Positions 1 to 5,765 of a DNA stretch of 5,765 nucleotides are shown piece after piece. Under the pieces are notes generated by a model, which saw nothing but the letters and a program-made list of their open reading frames with translations, did no database searches and had not been told where the DNA came from. A program made the translations under genes and the position numbers. Each line of letters begins with the position of its first letter. Position 1 is the first letter of the stretch. Source of the DNA: Methylococcaceae bacterium (GTDB lineage Bacteria > Pseudomonadota > Gammaproteobacteria > Methylococcales > Methylomonadaceae); assembly GCA_003542275.1 (NCBI GenBank), contig DPKY01000216.1, positions 1 through 5,765 on the forward strand. The letters are read 5' to 3'.

Positions 1-1451
1 AAGAAAAAGTCGATACCTGTCTCCCCAGTTTAGTGGACAATCAAGCGCCTTATCAGCATACTAAATTGCGCATTGGCTATTTATCGTCAGATTTTCGCAC
101 CCATGCGGTGTCGCTTTTAACGGTAGAGCTATTTGAACTCCACAACCGTGATAAATTTGACATATACGGTTTTTGTTTTACGCCCCCTGATGATTCGGCT
201 TTGCGTGAGCGCGTTGTCAATGCGATGGATCATTTTATTTCTGTCTATGACATGACCGATGAGCAAGCGGCACAGTGTATTCGCTCGCATGAAATTGATT
301 TGTTAGTGGATTTGCAAGGCCTAACGTCTGGCGTGCGACCTAACATTTTGGCGTATCGCCCTGCGCCCGTTCAAGTGACGTATTTAGGTTTTCCTGGTAC
401 GACAGCGCTACCCAATATTGACTATGTGATTGCGGATGAATTTTTAATTCCGCCCGAATTGGTGCCGTATTTTAGTGAAACGCCGCTGTATATGCCGCAC
501 GTGTTTCAGGTATCGGATAGAAAACGCCCTGTTGGCGTCAAGCCTACGCGTGAGAGTTGCCATTTGCCCGATGATGCGTTTGTATTTTGTTCTTTTAATA
601 ATAATTACAAAATCACAGAGGAAATGTTTGCGTGTTGGATGCGTATTTTAAAACGCGTTCCCGATAGTGTTTTATGGCTACTCGCTGACAACGAATGGGC
701 GCATGACAACATGGTGAAAGCCGCACAGGCACACGGTATTGAAAAAGAGCGGTTAATTTTTGCCTCACGCGTCACGCCAGCGGATTATTTAGCGCGTTAT
801 CAAATTGCGGATGTGTTTTTGGATTGTACGCCCTTTAACGGTGGTACCACAGCAAATGACGCGTTGTTTATGGGATTGCCCATTTTAACGTTGTCGGGAA
901 AAACGTTTGCCTCGCGTATGGCGGGCAGTTTGCTGCATTCGCTTGGGCTTGATGAACTCATTACCTATACTTTTGAGGATTACGAAGAAAAGGCGGTTGC
1001 GCTCGCCGCTGACAGGGCGCACGTGGCAGATTTGCGTTTGAGCATTGAAGCACGTCACGCCACTTGCCATTTATTTGATATGCCAAAGCAAGTGCGTGAT
1101 CTTGAGCATTTACTTGAAAAAGCCATTGTACAAGGCATTCCACGTCATGTTGCGATGCCAAGTTCGCCTGTTGAACACAGTGAATTTGCGGTGGTGAGTG
1201 TATTTCATGGAATAGTCATTCGCATGAAACGCACGCCAAAAGCAACCAGCACGCCACATATTCACGCTGATTTCCAAGGATTTTCAGCGCGTATGACGCT
1301 TGATACTTGCGAAATTACACAAAGTAACCTGCCCAGAAAACAAGAAAGATTGGCCAGTGCGTGGGTTGAAATTCATCGTGACGATTTGCTGGCAAATTGG
1401 GCCTTGGTCAATGCGGGGCAAGCGCCTGTTGCGCTTGATGGGTTGAAATAA
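1..1451 (+). CDS. GT41 (SPINDLY/OGT-type) glycosyltransferase with C-terminal DUF4160-like domain, 5' partial
   Basis: This is the C-terminal part of a large glycosyltransferase of the O-GlcNAc transferase/SPINDLY family, which moves a sugar from a nucleotide donor to protein side chains, usually in the cytoplasm. The frame is open from base 3 with no stop; a GTG at 33 is not a credible start because it lies just before the catalytic domain, so the gene begins outside the window, where family members usually carry TPR repeats. Counting residues from that GTG, GT41 landmarks appear in order: KLRIGYLSSDF with H24 (equivalent to the His after SSDF in human OGT), RPAPVQ and GFPGTT (109-123), FCSFNNNYKI with K193 (the UDP-contacting Lys), LKRVPDSVLWLL (207-217), and FNGGTTANDAL (268-278) with T272, T273 and D276. 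GG in place of human GH is usual in bacteria. The GT41 domain ends near 365; residues 384-472 form a DUF4160-like domain. Donor and target cannot be told from sequence. An internal methyltransferase-type partner follows 26 bp downstream. Confidence 0.9.
   Translation, partial: EKVDTCLPSLVDNQAPYQHTKLRIGYLSSDFRTHAVSLLTVELFELHNRDKFDIYGFCFTPPDDSALRERVVNAMDHFISVYDMTDEQAAQCIRSHEIDLLVDLQGLTSGVRPNILAYRPAPVQVTYLGFPGTTALPNIDYVIADEFLIPPELVPYFSETPLYMPHVFQVSDRKRPVGVKPTRESCHLPDDAFVFCSFNNNYKITEEMFACWMRILKRVPDSVLWLLADNEWAHDNMVKAAQAHGIEKERLIFASRVTPADYLARYQIADVFLDCTPFNGGTTANDALFMGLPILTLSGKTFASRMAGSLLHSLGLDELITYTFEDYEEKAVALAADRAHVADLRLSIEARHATCHLFDMPKQVRDLEHLLEKAIVQGIPRHVAMPSSPVEHSEFAVVSVFHGIVIRMKRTPKATSTPHIHADFQGFSARMTLDTCEITQSNLPRKQERLASAWVEIHRDDLLANWALVNAGQAPVALDGLK
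1182..1448 (+). other. DUF4160-like domain fused to the GT41 C-terminus
   Basis: The last 89 residues of the glycosyltransferase frame match the pattern of stand-alone DUF4160 proteins (about 80-90 residues) from end to end. Visible landmarks are VFHGIVIRM near the start, TPHIHADFQG (the P-H-x-H core of the family), a CEITQSNLPRK stretch matching the usual 'G-x-v-x-x-G-x-L-P-r-r' segment, and EIHRDDLLANWALVNAG matching 'alHrdELLenWela-x-x-G'. The family's biochemical role is unknown; its genes commonly sit beside DUF2442 genes, and a toxin-antitoxin role has been suspected, not shown to my knowledge. No DUF2442-like gene is seen here. The join follows a short linker rich in Pro and Ser (about 375-383) after the GT41 end. 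The assignment is from remembered family patterns, not a profile search. Confidence 0.82.
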
Positions 1452-1465
1452 ATTATTTAATTTTT

Positions 1466-1470
1466 AGGAG
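1466..1470 (+). promoter_or_regulatory. Shine-Dalgarno site of the methyltransferase gene
   Basis: AGGAG lies 7 nt before a GTG codon at 1478, inside the 26-bp gap after the glycosyltransferase stop. It fixes GTG as the start. The gap is AT-rich and too short for a convincing separate promoter, so the two genes are probably one transcript. Confidence 0.8.
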
Positions 1471-1477
1471 AAGAGAA

Positions 1478-2077
1478 GTGAAATCATTTTTGCACGTTGG
1501 TTGTGGCCCTAAGCACAAAGACCAGACAACGATTGGTTTTAATACAGATGCGTGGCAAGAAATTCGGTTTGACATTGACGAATCGGTCAAGCCCGATTTG
1601 GTAGGCACGATGACCGATATGAGTTCGGTTGAAAGCGAATCAGTGGATGCGCTGTTTTCAAGTCATAATATTGAGCATTTATATCCACATGAAGTGCCTG
1701 TTGCATTAAAAGAATTTTTGCGTGTACTCAAACCCGATGGCTTTGTGGTGATTACTTGCCCCGATTTGCAATCAGTGTGCAAACTTGTAGCGGAGGACAA
1801 ATTAACCGACGCGGCGTATGTTTCCCCAGCGGGGCCTATTACGCCACTTGATATTTTGTATGGCCATCGTCCACCTATGGCGCGTGGTAATTTGTATATG
1901 GCGCATCGCTGCGGTTTTACGAAAAAGACGCTCTCACATGATTTGCAAAGTGCGGGGTTTGCCATGGTGGGTGTAATGGATCGTCCTGAACATTTTGATT
2001 TATGGGCGGTGGCCAGTAAAAAAGCCATTTCTCAAGAAGAATTAGTGACCTTATTCAATTCACAATTAGTTGGGTAA
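1478..2077 (+). CDS. class I SAM-dependent methyltransferase (Methyltransf_11-like)
   Basis: A 199-residue methyltransferase that probably uses S-adenosylmethionine in the cytoplasm; the substrate is unknown. The Rossmann glycine motif LHVGCGPKH is at residues 5-13, which is very near the N-terminus, so the protein is a compact catalytic domain with no extra N-terminal part. The acidic segment FDIDES (31-36) would hold the ribose-binding carboxylate, SSHNIEHL (61-68) is the usual post-motif II region of Methyltransf_11 proteins, and VLKPDGFVVITCPDL (83-97) is the conserved strand-turn-strand. A second conserved block, GHRPPMARGNLYMAHRCGFT (129-148) followed by the AGF element (159-161), suggests a specific subfamily, possibly acting on small molecules or glycans. 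Start is GTG at 1478, supported by AGGAG at 7-nt spacing. It sits 26 bp behind the GT41 gene on the same strand, suggesting they work on the same product; that link is inference. There is no signal peptide or membrane segment. Confidence 0.85.
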   Translation: MKSFLHVGCGPKHKDQTTIGFNTDAWQEIRFDIDESVKPDLVGTMTDMSSVESESVDALFSSHNIEHLYPHEVPVALKEFLRVLKPDGFVVITCPDLQSVCKLVAEDKLTDAAYVSPAGPITPLDILYGHRPPMARGNLYMAHRCGFTKKTLSHDLQSAGFAMVGVMDRPEHFDLWAVASKKAISQEELVTLFNSQLVG

Positions 2078-2105
2078 TGGTTGAAAAAAGTGTGCAGGCG
2101 AGGCG

Positions 2106-3860
2106 TTATTGTATTTTCTCCAAATAATGCACCATCAGCTGTAGAGAGCGGTTGCCACGAAAATAATTGATGTCAAGGCGATACGCTAAGAGAACACGGC
2201 GCATCCCTTGCCACATTTCGGGTTTATCAATATGAAAGACAATCGCTTCAAGTTCTTTGCTGGCAGAATTGAGCCGCACCAGCAGTTTTAAATGTTGGTC
2301 TTTTAAAATTCGCACCTGTACCACTTCAAAGACGCCATGAAAAACAGGCTCGGGAAAATGTTGGCCCCATGTGGCGATATGTTGGAGTAAATGCGCAAAA
2401 TCAAGCGTTAATTCAGTGGCGCTTAGTTCACCATCAGAGAGAATTTTTTGTTGCAAATCTACATGGGCTAACCGTCGGCTGACCATTTCATCAAACGCGA
2501 GGGTAAAAGAGGGAAGGTGATGTGTATGCAGGCTCAATCCTGCCGCCATCGCGTGTCCACCAAATTGTAAAATTAACTGTGGATGTTGCGTTGCAATGTC
2601 GCTGAGGACGTCGCGCAAATGCACGCCTTCAATGGAACGCCCAGAGCCCTTGAGGAGATGTTCACCAGCATTAGCAAACGCAATGACAGGGCGATTGAGA
2701 CGCTCTTTAATTCGCGCGGCTAAAATGCCAATAACGCCTTGATGCCAATTCTCATCATAAAGACATACGCCAGCATCCGCGTGTTTTTTATCAAACGCGT
2801 AGGTGTCATTGAGCAAATTCATGGCTTCTTGTTTCATTTCTCGCTCAATTTCACGCCGCTGCGTATTGAGCAAATCCAAATGCGTGGCCATTTGCTGTGC
2901 AATAGCGGGGTCATCTTCAAGTAAGCACATAATGCCCAGCGACATATCCTCAATTCGCCCTGCTGCGTTTAAACGTGGCGCCACACTAAAACCAAAATCA
3001 CTGGCTTGCAAGGTAGCGGGGTTTTTTCCTGCCGCTTCAATCAGCGCTAACACGCCCGCGTGTACGTTGCCGCTACGAATGCGCAACAACCCTTGATGAA
3101 CCAATGTACGATTCACCTCGTCAAGTGAGACGACATCCGCCACCGTGCCCAGCGCAACGTAGTCGAGCAGTTGCGCTAAATTAGGTTCTGGAATGTGTTT
3201 GTTTGAAAACCAATTTTGCTCACGCAAACGACTGCGCAGTGCAAGCAGCACATAGAAAATAACGCCCACACCAGCAATAGATTTGCTAGGAAAGGTATCA
3301 CCTATCAGATTGGGATTGACGATAGCATCGGCTTGAGGCAGCGTTTTACCTGGAAGATGATGGTCGGTAATGAGGACGGTGAGGCCGTGTTCTTTAGCGC
3401 ACATGACGCCGTCGTGGCTGCTGATACCGTTATCAACCGTGATTAACACTTGCGCATTTTTTTGCATGGCAATCGCCACAATTTCAGGCGTTAAGCCATA
3501 AGCGTGCTCAAAGCGATTAGGCACGATAAAATCTACCTGTGTCGCGCCAAGCAAACGCAGTCCCCTGAGCGCGACGGCGCAACTCGTTGCCCCATCGGCA
3601 TCAATGTCCGCTACGACGCAAATGCGCTGTTGATGCTCAAGAGCGCAGACCAACTGAGATACCATCGCTTCCATGTTGGATAATAACCAAGGTGAGGGCA
3701 GCGTGGCTAAATTTCTGTCGAGTTGCGCCGTGGAGACTACACCCCGCGCGAGAAAAATGCGTTGTAAAATCAGCGGCATATCGCCAAAATCGCCCGTTTT
3801 TTGTGCGAGAGGGCGCAGTGTAATGGCTTTTTTTTGACCTTGGTAGTAAAGAGGCGTCAT
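2106..3860 (-). CDS. recJ: single-stranded-DNA-specific 5'-3' exonuclease RecJ
   Basis: RecJ degrades single-stranded DNA 5' to 3' with Mg2+ or Mn2+ and acts in RecF-pathway recombination, mismatch repair and base excision repair. With the ATG at 3860 the protein is 584 residues, close to the 577 of E. coli. DHH phosphoesterase motifs are in order: VVADIDADG (82-90; D85, D87, D89), VDNGISSH (142-149; D143), TDHHLPG (165-171; D166, H167, H168), SIAGVGV (194-200) and LGTVADVV (237-244; D242). PRLNAAGR is at 295-302. The DHHA1 part has WHQGVIGILAARIKER (372-387), KGSGRS (404-409) and GGHAMAAGLSL (434-444). The C-terminal OB-fold region ends with RLDINYFRGNRSLQL (561-575). All metal ligands seem present, so the enzyme should be active. 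The frame stays open to an ATG at 4010 inside hisC, adding 50 residues unlike RecJ; another ATG is at 3902. Both are less likely: the alignment with E. coli starts near 3860, and the best minus-strand promoter would start transcripts below 3902. No clear Shine-Dalgarno precedes any of the three. Confidence 0.96.
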   Translation of the reverse strand: MTPLYYQGQKKAITLRPLAQKTGDFGDMPLILQRIFLARGVVSTAQLDRNLATLPSPWLLSNMEAMVSQLVCALEHQQRICVVADIDADGATSCAVALRGLRLLGATQVDFIVPNRFEHAYGLTPEIVAIAMQKNAQVLITVDNGISSHDGVMCAKEHGLTVLITDHHLPGKTLPQADAIVNPNLIGDTFPSKSIAGVGVIFYVLLALRSRLREQNWFSNKHIPEPNLAQLLDYVALGTVADVVSLDEVNRTLVHQGLLRIRSGNVHAGVLALIEAAGKNPATLQASDFGFSVAPRLNAAGRIEDMSLGIMCLLEDDPAIAQQMATHLDLLNTQRREIEREMKQEAMNLLNDTYAFDKKHADAGVCLYDENWHQGVIGILAARIKERLNRPVIAFANAGEHLLKGSGRSIEGVHLRDVLSDIATQHPQLILQFGGHAMAAGLSLHTHHLPSFTLAFDEMVSRRLAHVDLQQKILSDGELSATELTLDFAHLLQHIATWGQHFPEPVFHGVFEVVQVRILKDQHLKLLVRLNSASKELEAIVFHIDKPEMWQGMRRVLLAYRLDINYFRGNRSLQLMVHYLEKIQ

Positions 3861-3875
3861 AGTCGTATTTTTTTG

Positions 3876-3921
3876 TTGACAAAAATTCAAGGTAACACGC
3901 ATTGTGGCTATATTGTAGAAT
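3876..3921 (+). promoter_or_regulatory. candidate promoter elements for hisC-tyrA
   Basis: A perfect TTGACA is at 3876-3881 on the + strand, but at 16-18 bp spacing the downstream hexamers are poor (best is CATTGT, 3900-3905). Better -10 candidates, TATATT (3909-3914) and TAGAAT (3916-3921), have no good -35 at the right distance. The hisC-tyrA promoter is probably here since no + strand gene lies upstream within 1.8 kb, but the exact elements are undecided. Confidence 0.3.
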
Positions 3922-3928
3922 GTGTCAA
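3901..3928 (-). promoter_or_regulatory. candidate sigma-70 promoter of recJ
   Basis: On the minus strand a perfect -35 hexamer TTGACA (3928-3923) is followed after 16 bp by CACAAT (3906-3901), a 4-of-6 match to the -10 consensus. Transcription would begin near 3894, leaving about 33 nt before the recJ ATG at 3860 and excluding the ATGs at 3902 and 4010. A competing arrangement is TTGCGA (3939-3934), 16 bp, TACAAT (3917-3912), with a weaker -35 and better -10. Read by eye only. Confidence 0.45.
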
Positions 3929-3965
3929 ACTTTTCGCAACTTTCAACTAACGGCTTTTTGCATTC

Positions 3966-5075
3966 ATGATAACCAATACTGTATATGACCTCGCTGTGGC
4001 CGGGGTACAAAAATTAGTGCCTTACAAAGCGGGCAAGCCCATTGAAGAATTAGAGCGTGAGCTGGGTTTGCGCCAGATTATCAAGCTCGCGTCCAATGAA
4101 AATCCACTGGGCATGGGGCAAAAAGCCCGCGCAGCCATTGAGGCTGCTATTTCAGATTTAACCTTGTATCCCGATGGTAGTGGCTTTCATCTAAAACGCG
4201 CGTTAGCGGATAAGTTTTCGGTGCAAGCCGCGCAAATCACGCTAGGAAATGGCTCGAATGAACTTTTAGAAATCATCGCGCGGACATTTCTAACCCCCGA
4301 CTGTGAAGTGATTTTTTCCCAGCACGCTTTTGCGGTGTACCCGATTGTCACGCAGGCGGTGGGGGCTCAAGCGGTTGTGGTGCCTGCTGTGAATTACGGA
4401 CATGATTTAGCGGCAATGCGAGCGAAAGTGAGCGAAAAAACACGCGTGATTTTCATTGCCAATCCCAATAACCCTACCGGAACGCTCCTCGCGCAAGCGG
4501 CATTGCAAGCGTTTATTGCTTCGCTACCCAGTCATGTCATTTGCGTGTTAGATGAAGCGTATTTTGAATTTGTGAGTCAGCGTGAACCTATCGATTCTGT
4601 GTCGTGGCTCACGCAATACCCCAATTTAATTGTTACGCGCACGTTTTCAAAAGCGTATGGTCTTGCGGGTTTACGAGTTGGCTATAGTTTATCGAGTGTG
4701 GCCATAGCAGATTTGCTCAACCGTGTCCGCCAACCCTTCAACAACAACTCGCTTGCCCTCGCTGCCGCACTTGCCGCTTTAGATGACGAGGTGTATTTGC
4801 AAAAAACCATTGAAAACAACACGGCTGGCATGGCGCAATTAACAGCGGGGTTTGCGGCGTTGAATTTGACGTGGATTCCTTCTGCGGGCAATTTTGTGTC
4901 AGTGGATTTGCAGCAAAATGGCCTTAACATTTATGAAAAATTATTGCGTAAAGGGGTGATTGTGCGACCAGTTGATGTGTATGAAATGCCTACTTTTTTG
5001 CGTATTAGCATTGGCACGCAAGCAGAAAATCATCTTTTCCTCACAGCGCTCAAGGACGTATTGGCCGATGTTTAA
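3966..5075 (+). CDS. hisC: histidinol-phosphate aminotransferase (HisC2 type)
   Basis: A pyridoxal-phosphate enzyme of fold type I that exchanges an amino group between glutamate and imidazole-acetol phosphate in histidine synthesis; hisC2-type enzymes may also act on aromatic keto acids. The protein has 369 residues, normal for the family. Landmarks are GKPIEELERELG (23-34), LASNENPLG (41-49), the LYPDGSG loop with Y68, LGNGSNELLEII (93-104), NPNNPTG (166-172), DEAYFEF with D196 that contacts the pyridine nitrogen, and TFSKAYGLAGLRVGY (226-240) with K229 as the Schiff-base lysine and R237 contacting the cofactor phosphate. LRISIG (345-350) carries R346, expected to bind the substrate carboxylate. 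The ATG at 3966 fits the usual N-terminus just before the 'AVxGVQxLxPY' segment (residues 10-20), though no Shine-Dalgarno sequence is visible. Its end overlaps tyrA by 8 nt, which suggests a tyrosine-pathway role in addition to histidine synthesis; whether this genome has a second hisC in a his operon cannot be seen. Confidence 0.95.
   Translation: MITNTVYDLAVAGVQKLVPYKAGKPIEELERELGLRQIIKLASNENPLGMGQKARAAIEAAISDLTLYPDGSGFHLKRALADKFSVQAAQITLGNGSNELLEIIARTFLTPDCEVIFSQHAFAVYPIVTQAVGAQAVVVPAVNYGHDLAAMRAKVSEKTRVIFIANPNNPTGTLLAQAALQAFIASLPSHVICVLDEAYFEFVSQREPIDSVSWLTQYPNLIVTRTFSKAYGLAGLRVGYSLSSVAIADLLNRVRQPFNNNSLALAAALAALDDEVYLQKTIENNTAGMAQLTAGFAALNLTWIPSAGNFVSVDLQQNGLNIYEKLLRKGVIVRPVDVYEMPTFLRISIGTQAENHLFLTALKDVLADV
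5052..5075 (+). promoter_or_regulatory. hisC-tyrA translational coupling junction
   Basis: The tyrA ATG (5068-5070) lies inside the last codons of hisC, whose TAA is at 5073-5075. An AAGGA at 5052-5056 could serve as ribosome-binding site at a rather long spacing of 11 nt. The overlap suggests that ribosomes finishing hisC re-initiate on tyrA, keeping the two enzymes in a fixed ratio. Confidence 0.6.
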
Positions 5076-5765
5076 GCGAATATGCGTCATTGGCGTGGGA
5101 TTGATTGGCGGCTCGTTTGCGAAAGCGGTGCGAGCACACAATCTTGCCGCGCAGATTGTGGGATTTGGCCGTACTGATGATGTGGATAATCTGCGTTTAG
5201 CGCAGACACTGGGCGTAATTGATGAATTTTATACGGATATTGCGTTAGCCGTTGATGGCGCGGATTGCGTGGTGCTTGCAACACCTGTGGCCAGTACACA
5301 GTCTATTTTAGCGTTGCTCAAACCCATTTGGTCAACTGAATGCGTGTATTTTGACGTGGGAAGTACAAAAGGCAATGTCATGGCGGCGGCGACGTGCGTC
5401 TTTGGCGAGGTGCCTGAGAATTTTATTTTAGCGCATCCTATCGCTGGCGCCGAACAAAGCGGTGTGAGCGCGGCGCTCAATGATTTATTTGTCGACAAAC
5501 GTCTAATTATCACGCCACTGCCAAGCACGTCACCGACGCATTTGCAACGCGTCGCGCAGTGCTGGAGGGAAATAGGCGCGATTGTTGCCTTGATGGACGT
5601 GAAACAACACGACAGCGTACTGGCGGCCACCAGCCATTTGCCGCATCTGCTCGCCTTTGCGCTCGTGGAGATGCTTGGCCATCGTGATGAAAAAGAGGAT
5701 ATTTTTCATTATGCAGCGGGCGGGTTTCGGGATTTTACGCGCATTGCTTCCAGTGACCCGCTAAA
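5068..5765 (+). CDS. tyrA: prephenate dehydrogenase (TyrA), 3' partial
   Basis: TyrA oxidatively decarboxylates prephenate (some members also arogenate) with NAD(P)+ to give the precursor of tyrosine. The frame runs from ATG 5068 to the right edge without a stop, giving 232 residues of a protein that usually has about 290. The N-terminal Rossmann motif is VIGVGLIGGSF (7-17). FGRTDD (33-38) follows the second strand, where R35 replaces the acidic residue of strictly NAD-specific folds, so cofactor preference is open. Further landmarks are ATPV (71-74), DVGSTKG (96-102), HPIAGAEQSGV (123-133) with the catalytic His H123, HDSVLAATSHLPHLLAFAL (181-199), and AAGGFRDFTRIASSDP (216-231) with R225 expected to bind the substrate. 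There is no chorismate mutase domain at the N-terminus, unlike the enteric TyrA fusion. It overlaps hisC by 8 nt. In related bacteria aroA follows next, sometimes fused to tyrA, which the window cannot show. Confidence 0.95.
   Translation, partial: MFKRICVIGVGLIGGSFAKAVRAHNLAAQIVGFGRTDDVDNLRLAQTLGVIDEFYTDIALAVDGADCVVLATPVASTQSILALLKPIWSTECVYFDVGSTKGNVMAAATCVFGEVPENFILAHPIAGAEQSGVSAALNDLFVDKRLIITPLPSTSPTHLQRVAQCWREIGAIVALMDVKQHDSVLAATSHLPHLLAFALVEMLGHRDEKEDIFHYAAGGFRDFTRIASSDPL

Larger units (their letters stand above)
3861..3965. promoter_or_regulatory. divergent promoter region between recJ and hisC
   Basis: This 105-bp segment is the only substantial non-coding DNA in the window and must carry the control signals of both recJ and hisC-tyrA. 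It is AT-rich. It has two perfect TTGACA hexamers in opposite orientation, at 3876-3881 on the + strand and 3928-3923 on the - strand. It also holds AT-rich -10-like hexamers: TATATT 3909-3914 and TAGAAT 3916-3921 on the + strand, and TACAAT 3917-3912 on the - strand. No riboswitch fold, attenuator leader peptide or palindromic operator of a known regulator could be recognised. Confidence 0.65.

Noticed and set aside
33..35. GTG at 33 as the start of the glycosyltransferase
   Set aside because: The frame is open to the window edge, there is no Shine-Dalgarno, and the start would fall directly before the GT41 catalytic domain, whereas family members carry a long N-terminal TPR part.
843..851. 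Loss of the human OGT histidine in the 'GHTT' motif (here GGTT)
   Set aside because: Bacterial GT41 enzymes usually have GGTT here; it is not a sign of inactivity.
1663..2028. 121-codon open frame on the minus strand inside the methyltransferase
   Set aside because: It lies wholly opposite a gene with clear methyltransferase motifs; its translation shows no family resemblance and is low in structure.
2078..2135. Bidirectional intrinsic terminator between the methyltransferase and recJ
   Set aside because: The only inverted matches (TTATT with AATAA, GTGCA with TGCAC) are short, AT-rich or too far apart.
3587..3823. 78-codon plus-strand open frame within recJ
   Set aside because: It overlaps the conserved DHH motif I region of RecJ on the other strand and resembles no known protein.
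3923..3948. TyrR-like operator or iterated CAACT repeats upstream of hisC
   Set aside because: The region lacks the TGTAAA-N6-TTTACA symmetry of a TyrR box, and the three AACT copies (3928, 3938, 3945) have unequal spacing of 10 and 7 nt; chance is sufficient in such AT-rich DNA.
5229..5630. 133-codon open frame on the minus strand inside tyrA
   Set aside because: The plus strand encodes TyrA with all main motifs; the opposite frame is a by-product of its codon use.
1..5765. CRISPR arrays, tRNA or rRNA genes, insertion sequences, attachment sites
   Set aside because: I saw no spaced direct repeats, cloverleaf-like segments, transposase motifs or terminal inverted repeats; known genes fill the window.

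Overview
The window is a gene-dense stretch of a Gram-negative bacterial chromosome, most likely from a gamma- or betaproteobacterium. The evidence is a RecJ that follows the E. coli protein motif by motif, a HisC of the hisC2 type directly coupled to tyrA, and base composition close to balanced with many GCG and CGC codons. I cannot name a genus. Almost every base is coding; the only real non-coding segment is about 105 bp between recJ and hisC.

Left part (1-2077, + strand): the C-terminal part of a GT41-family glycosyltransferase (the SPINDLY / O-GlcNAc transferase type) enters from the left edge, its N-terminus lying outside. Its last ~90 residues are not part of GT41: they resemble a complete DUF4160 domain, normally a separate small protein, joined in frame. 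After 26 bp with a good Shine-Dalgarno sequence comes a small class I SAM-dependent methyltransferase. The two look co-transcribed and may modify the same protein or glycan; the target is unknown.

Middle (2106-3860, - strand): recJ, the single-strand-specific 5'-3' exonuclease, convergent with the methyltransferase across a 28-bp gap with no convincing terminator. The open frame runs further upstream into hisC, but homology, promoter position and overlap favour the start at 3860.

Right part (3966-5765, + strand): hisC (histidinol-phosphate / aromatic aminotransferase) overlaps by 8 nt the start of tyrA (prephenate dehydrogenase), which runs off the right edge. Together these serve the tyrosine branch of aromatic biosynthesis and one step of histidine synthesis. 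recJ and hisC-tyrA diverge from a compact region holding two perfect TTGACA hexamers in opposite orientation.

Most of the window is ordinary housekeeping. The part most worth following up is the GT41-DUF4160 fusion and its methyltransferase neighbour.
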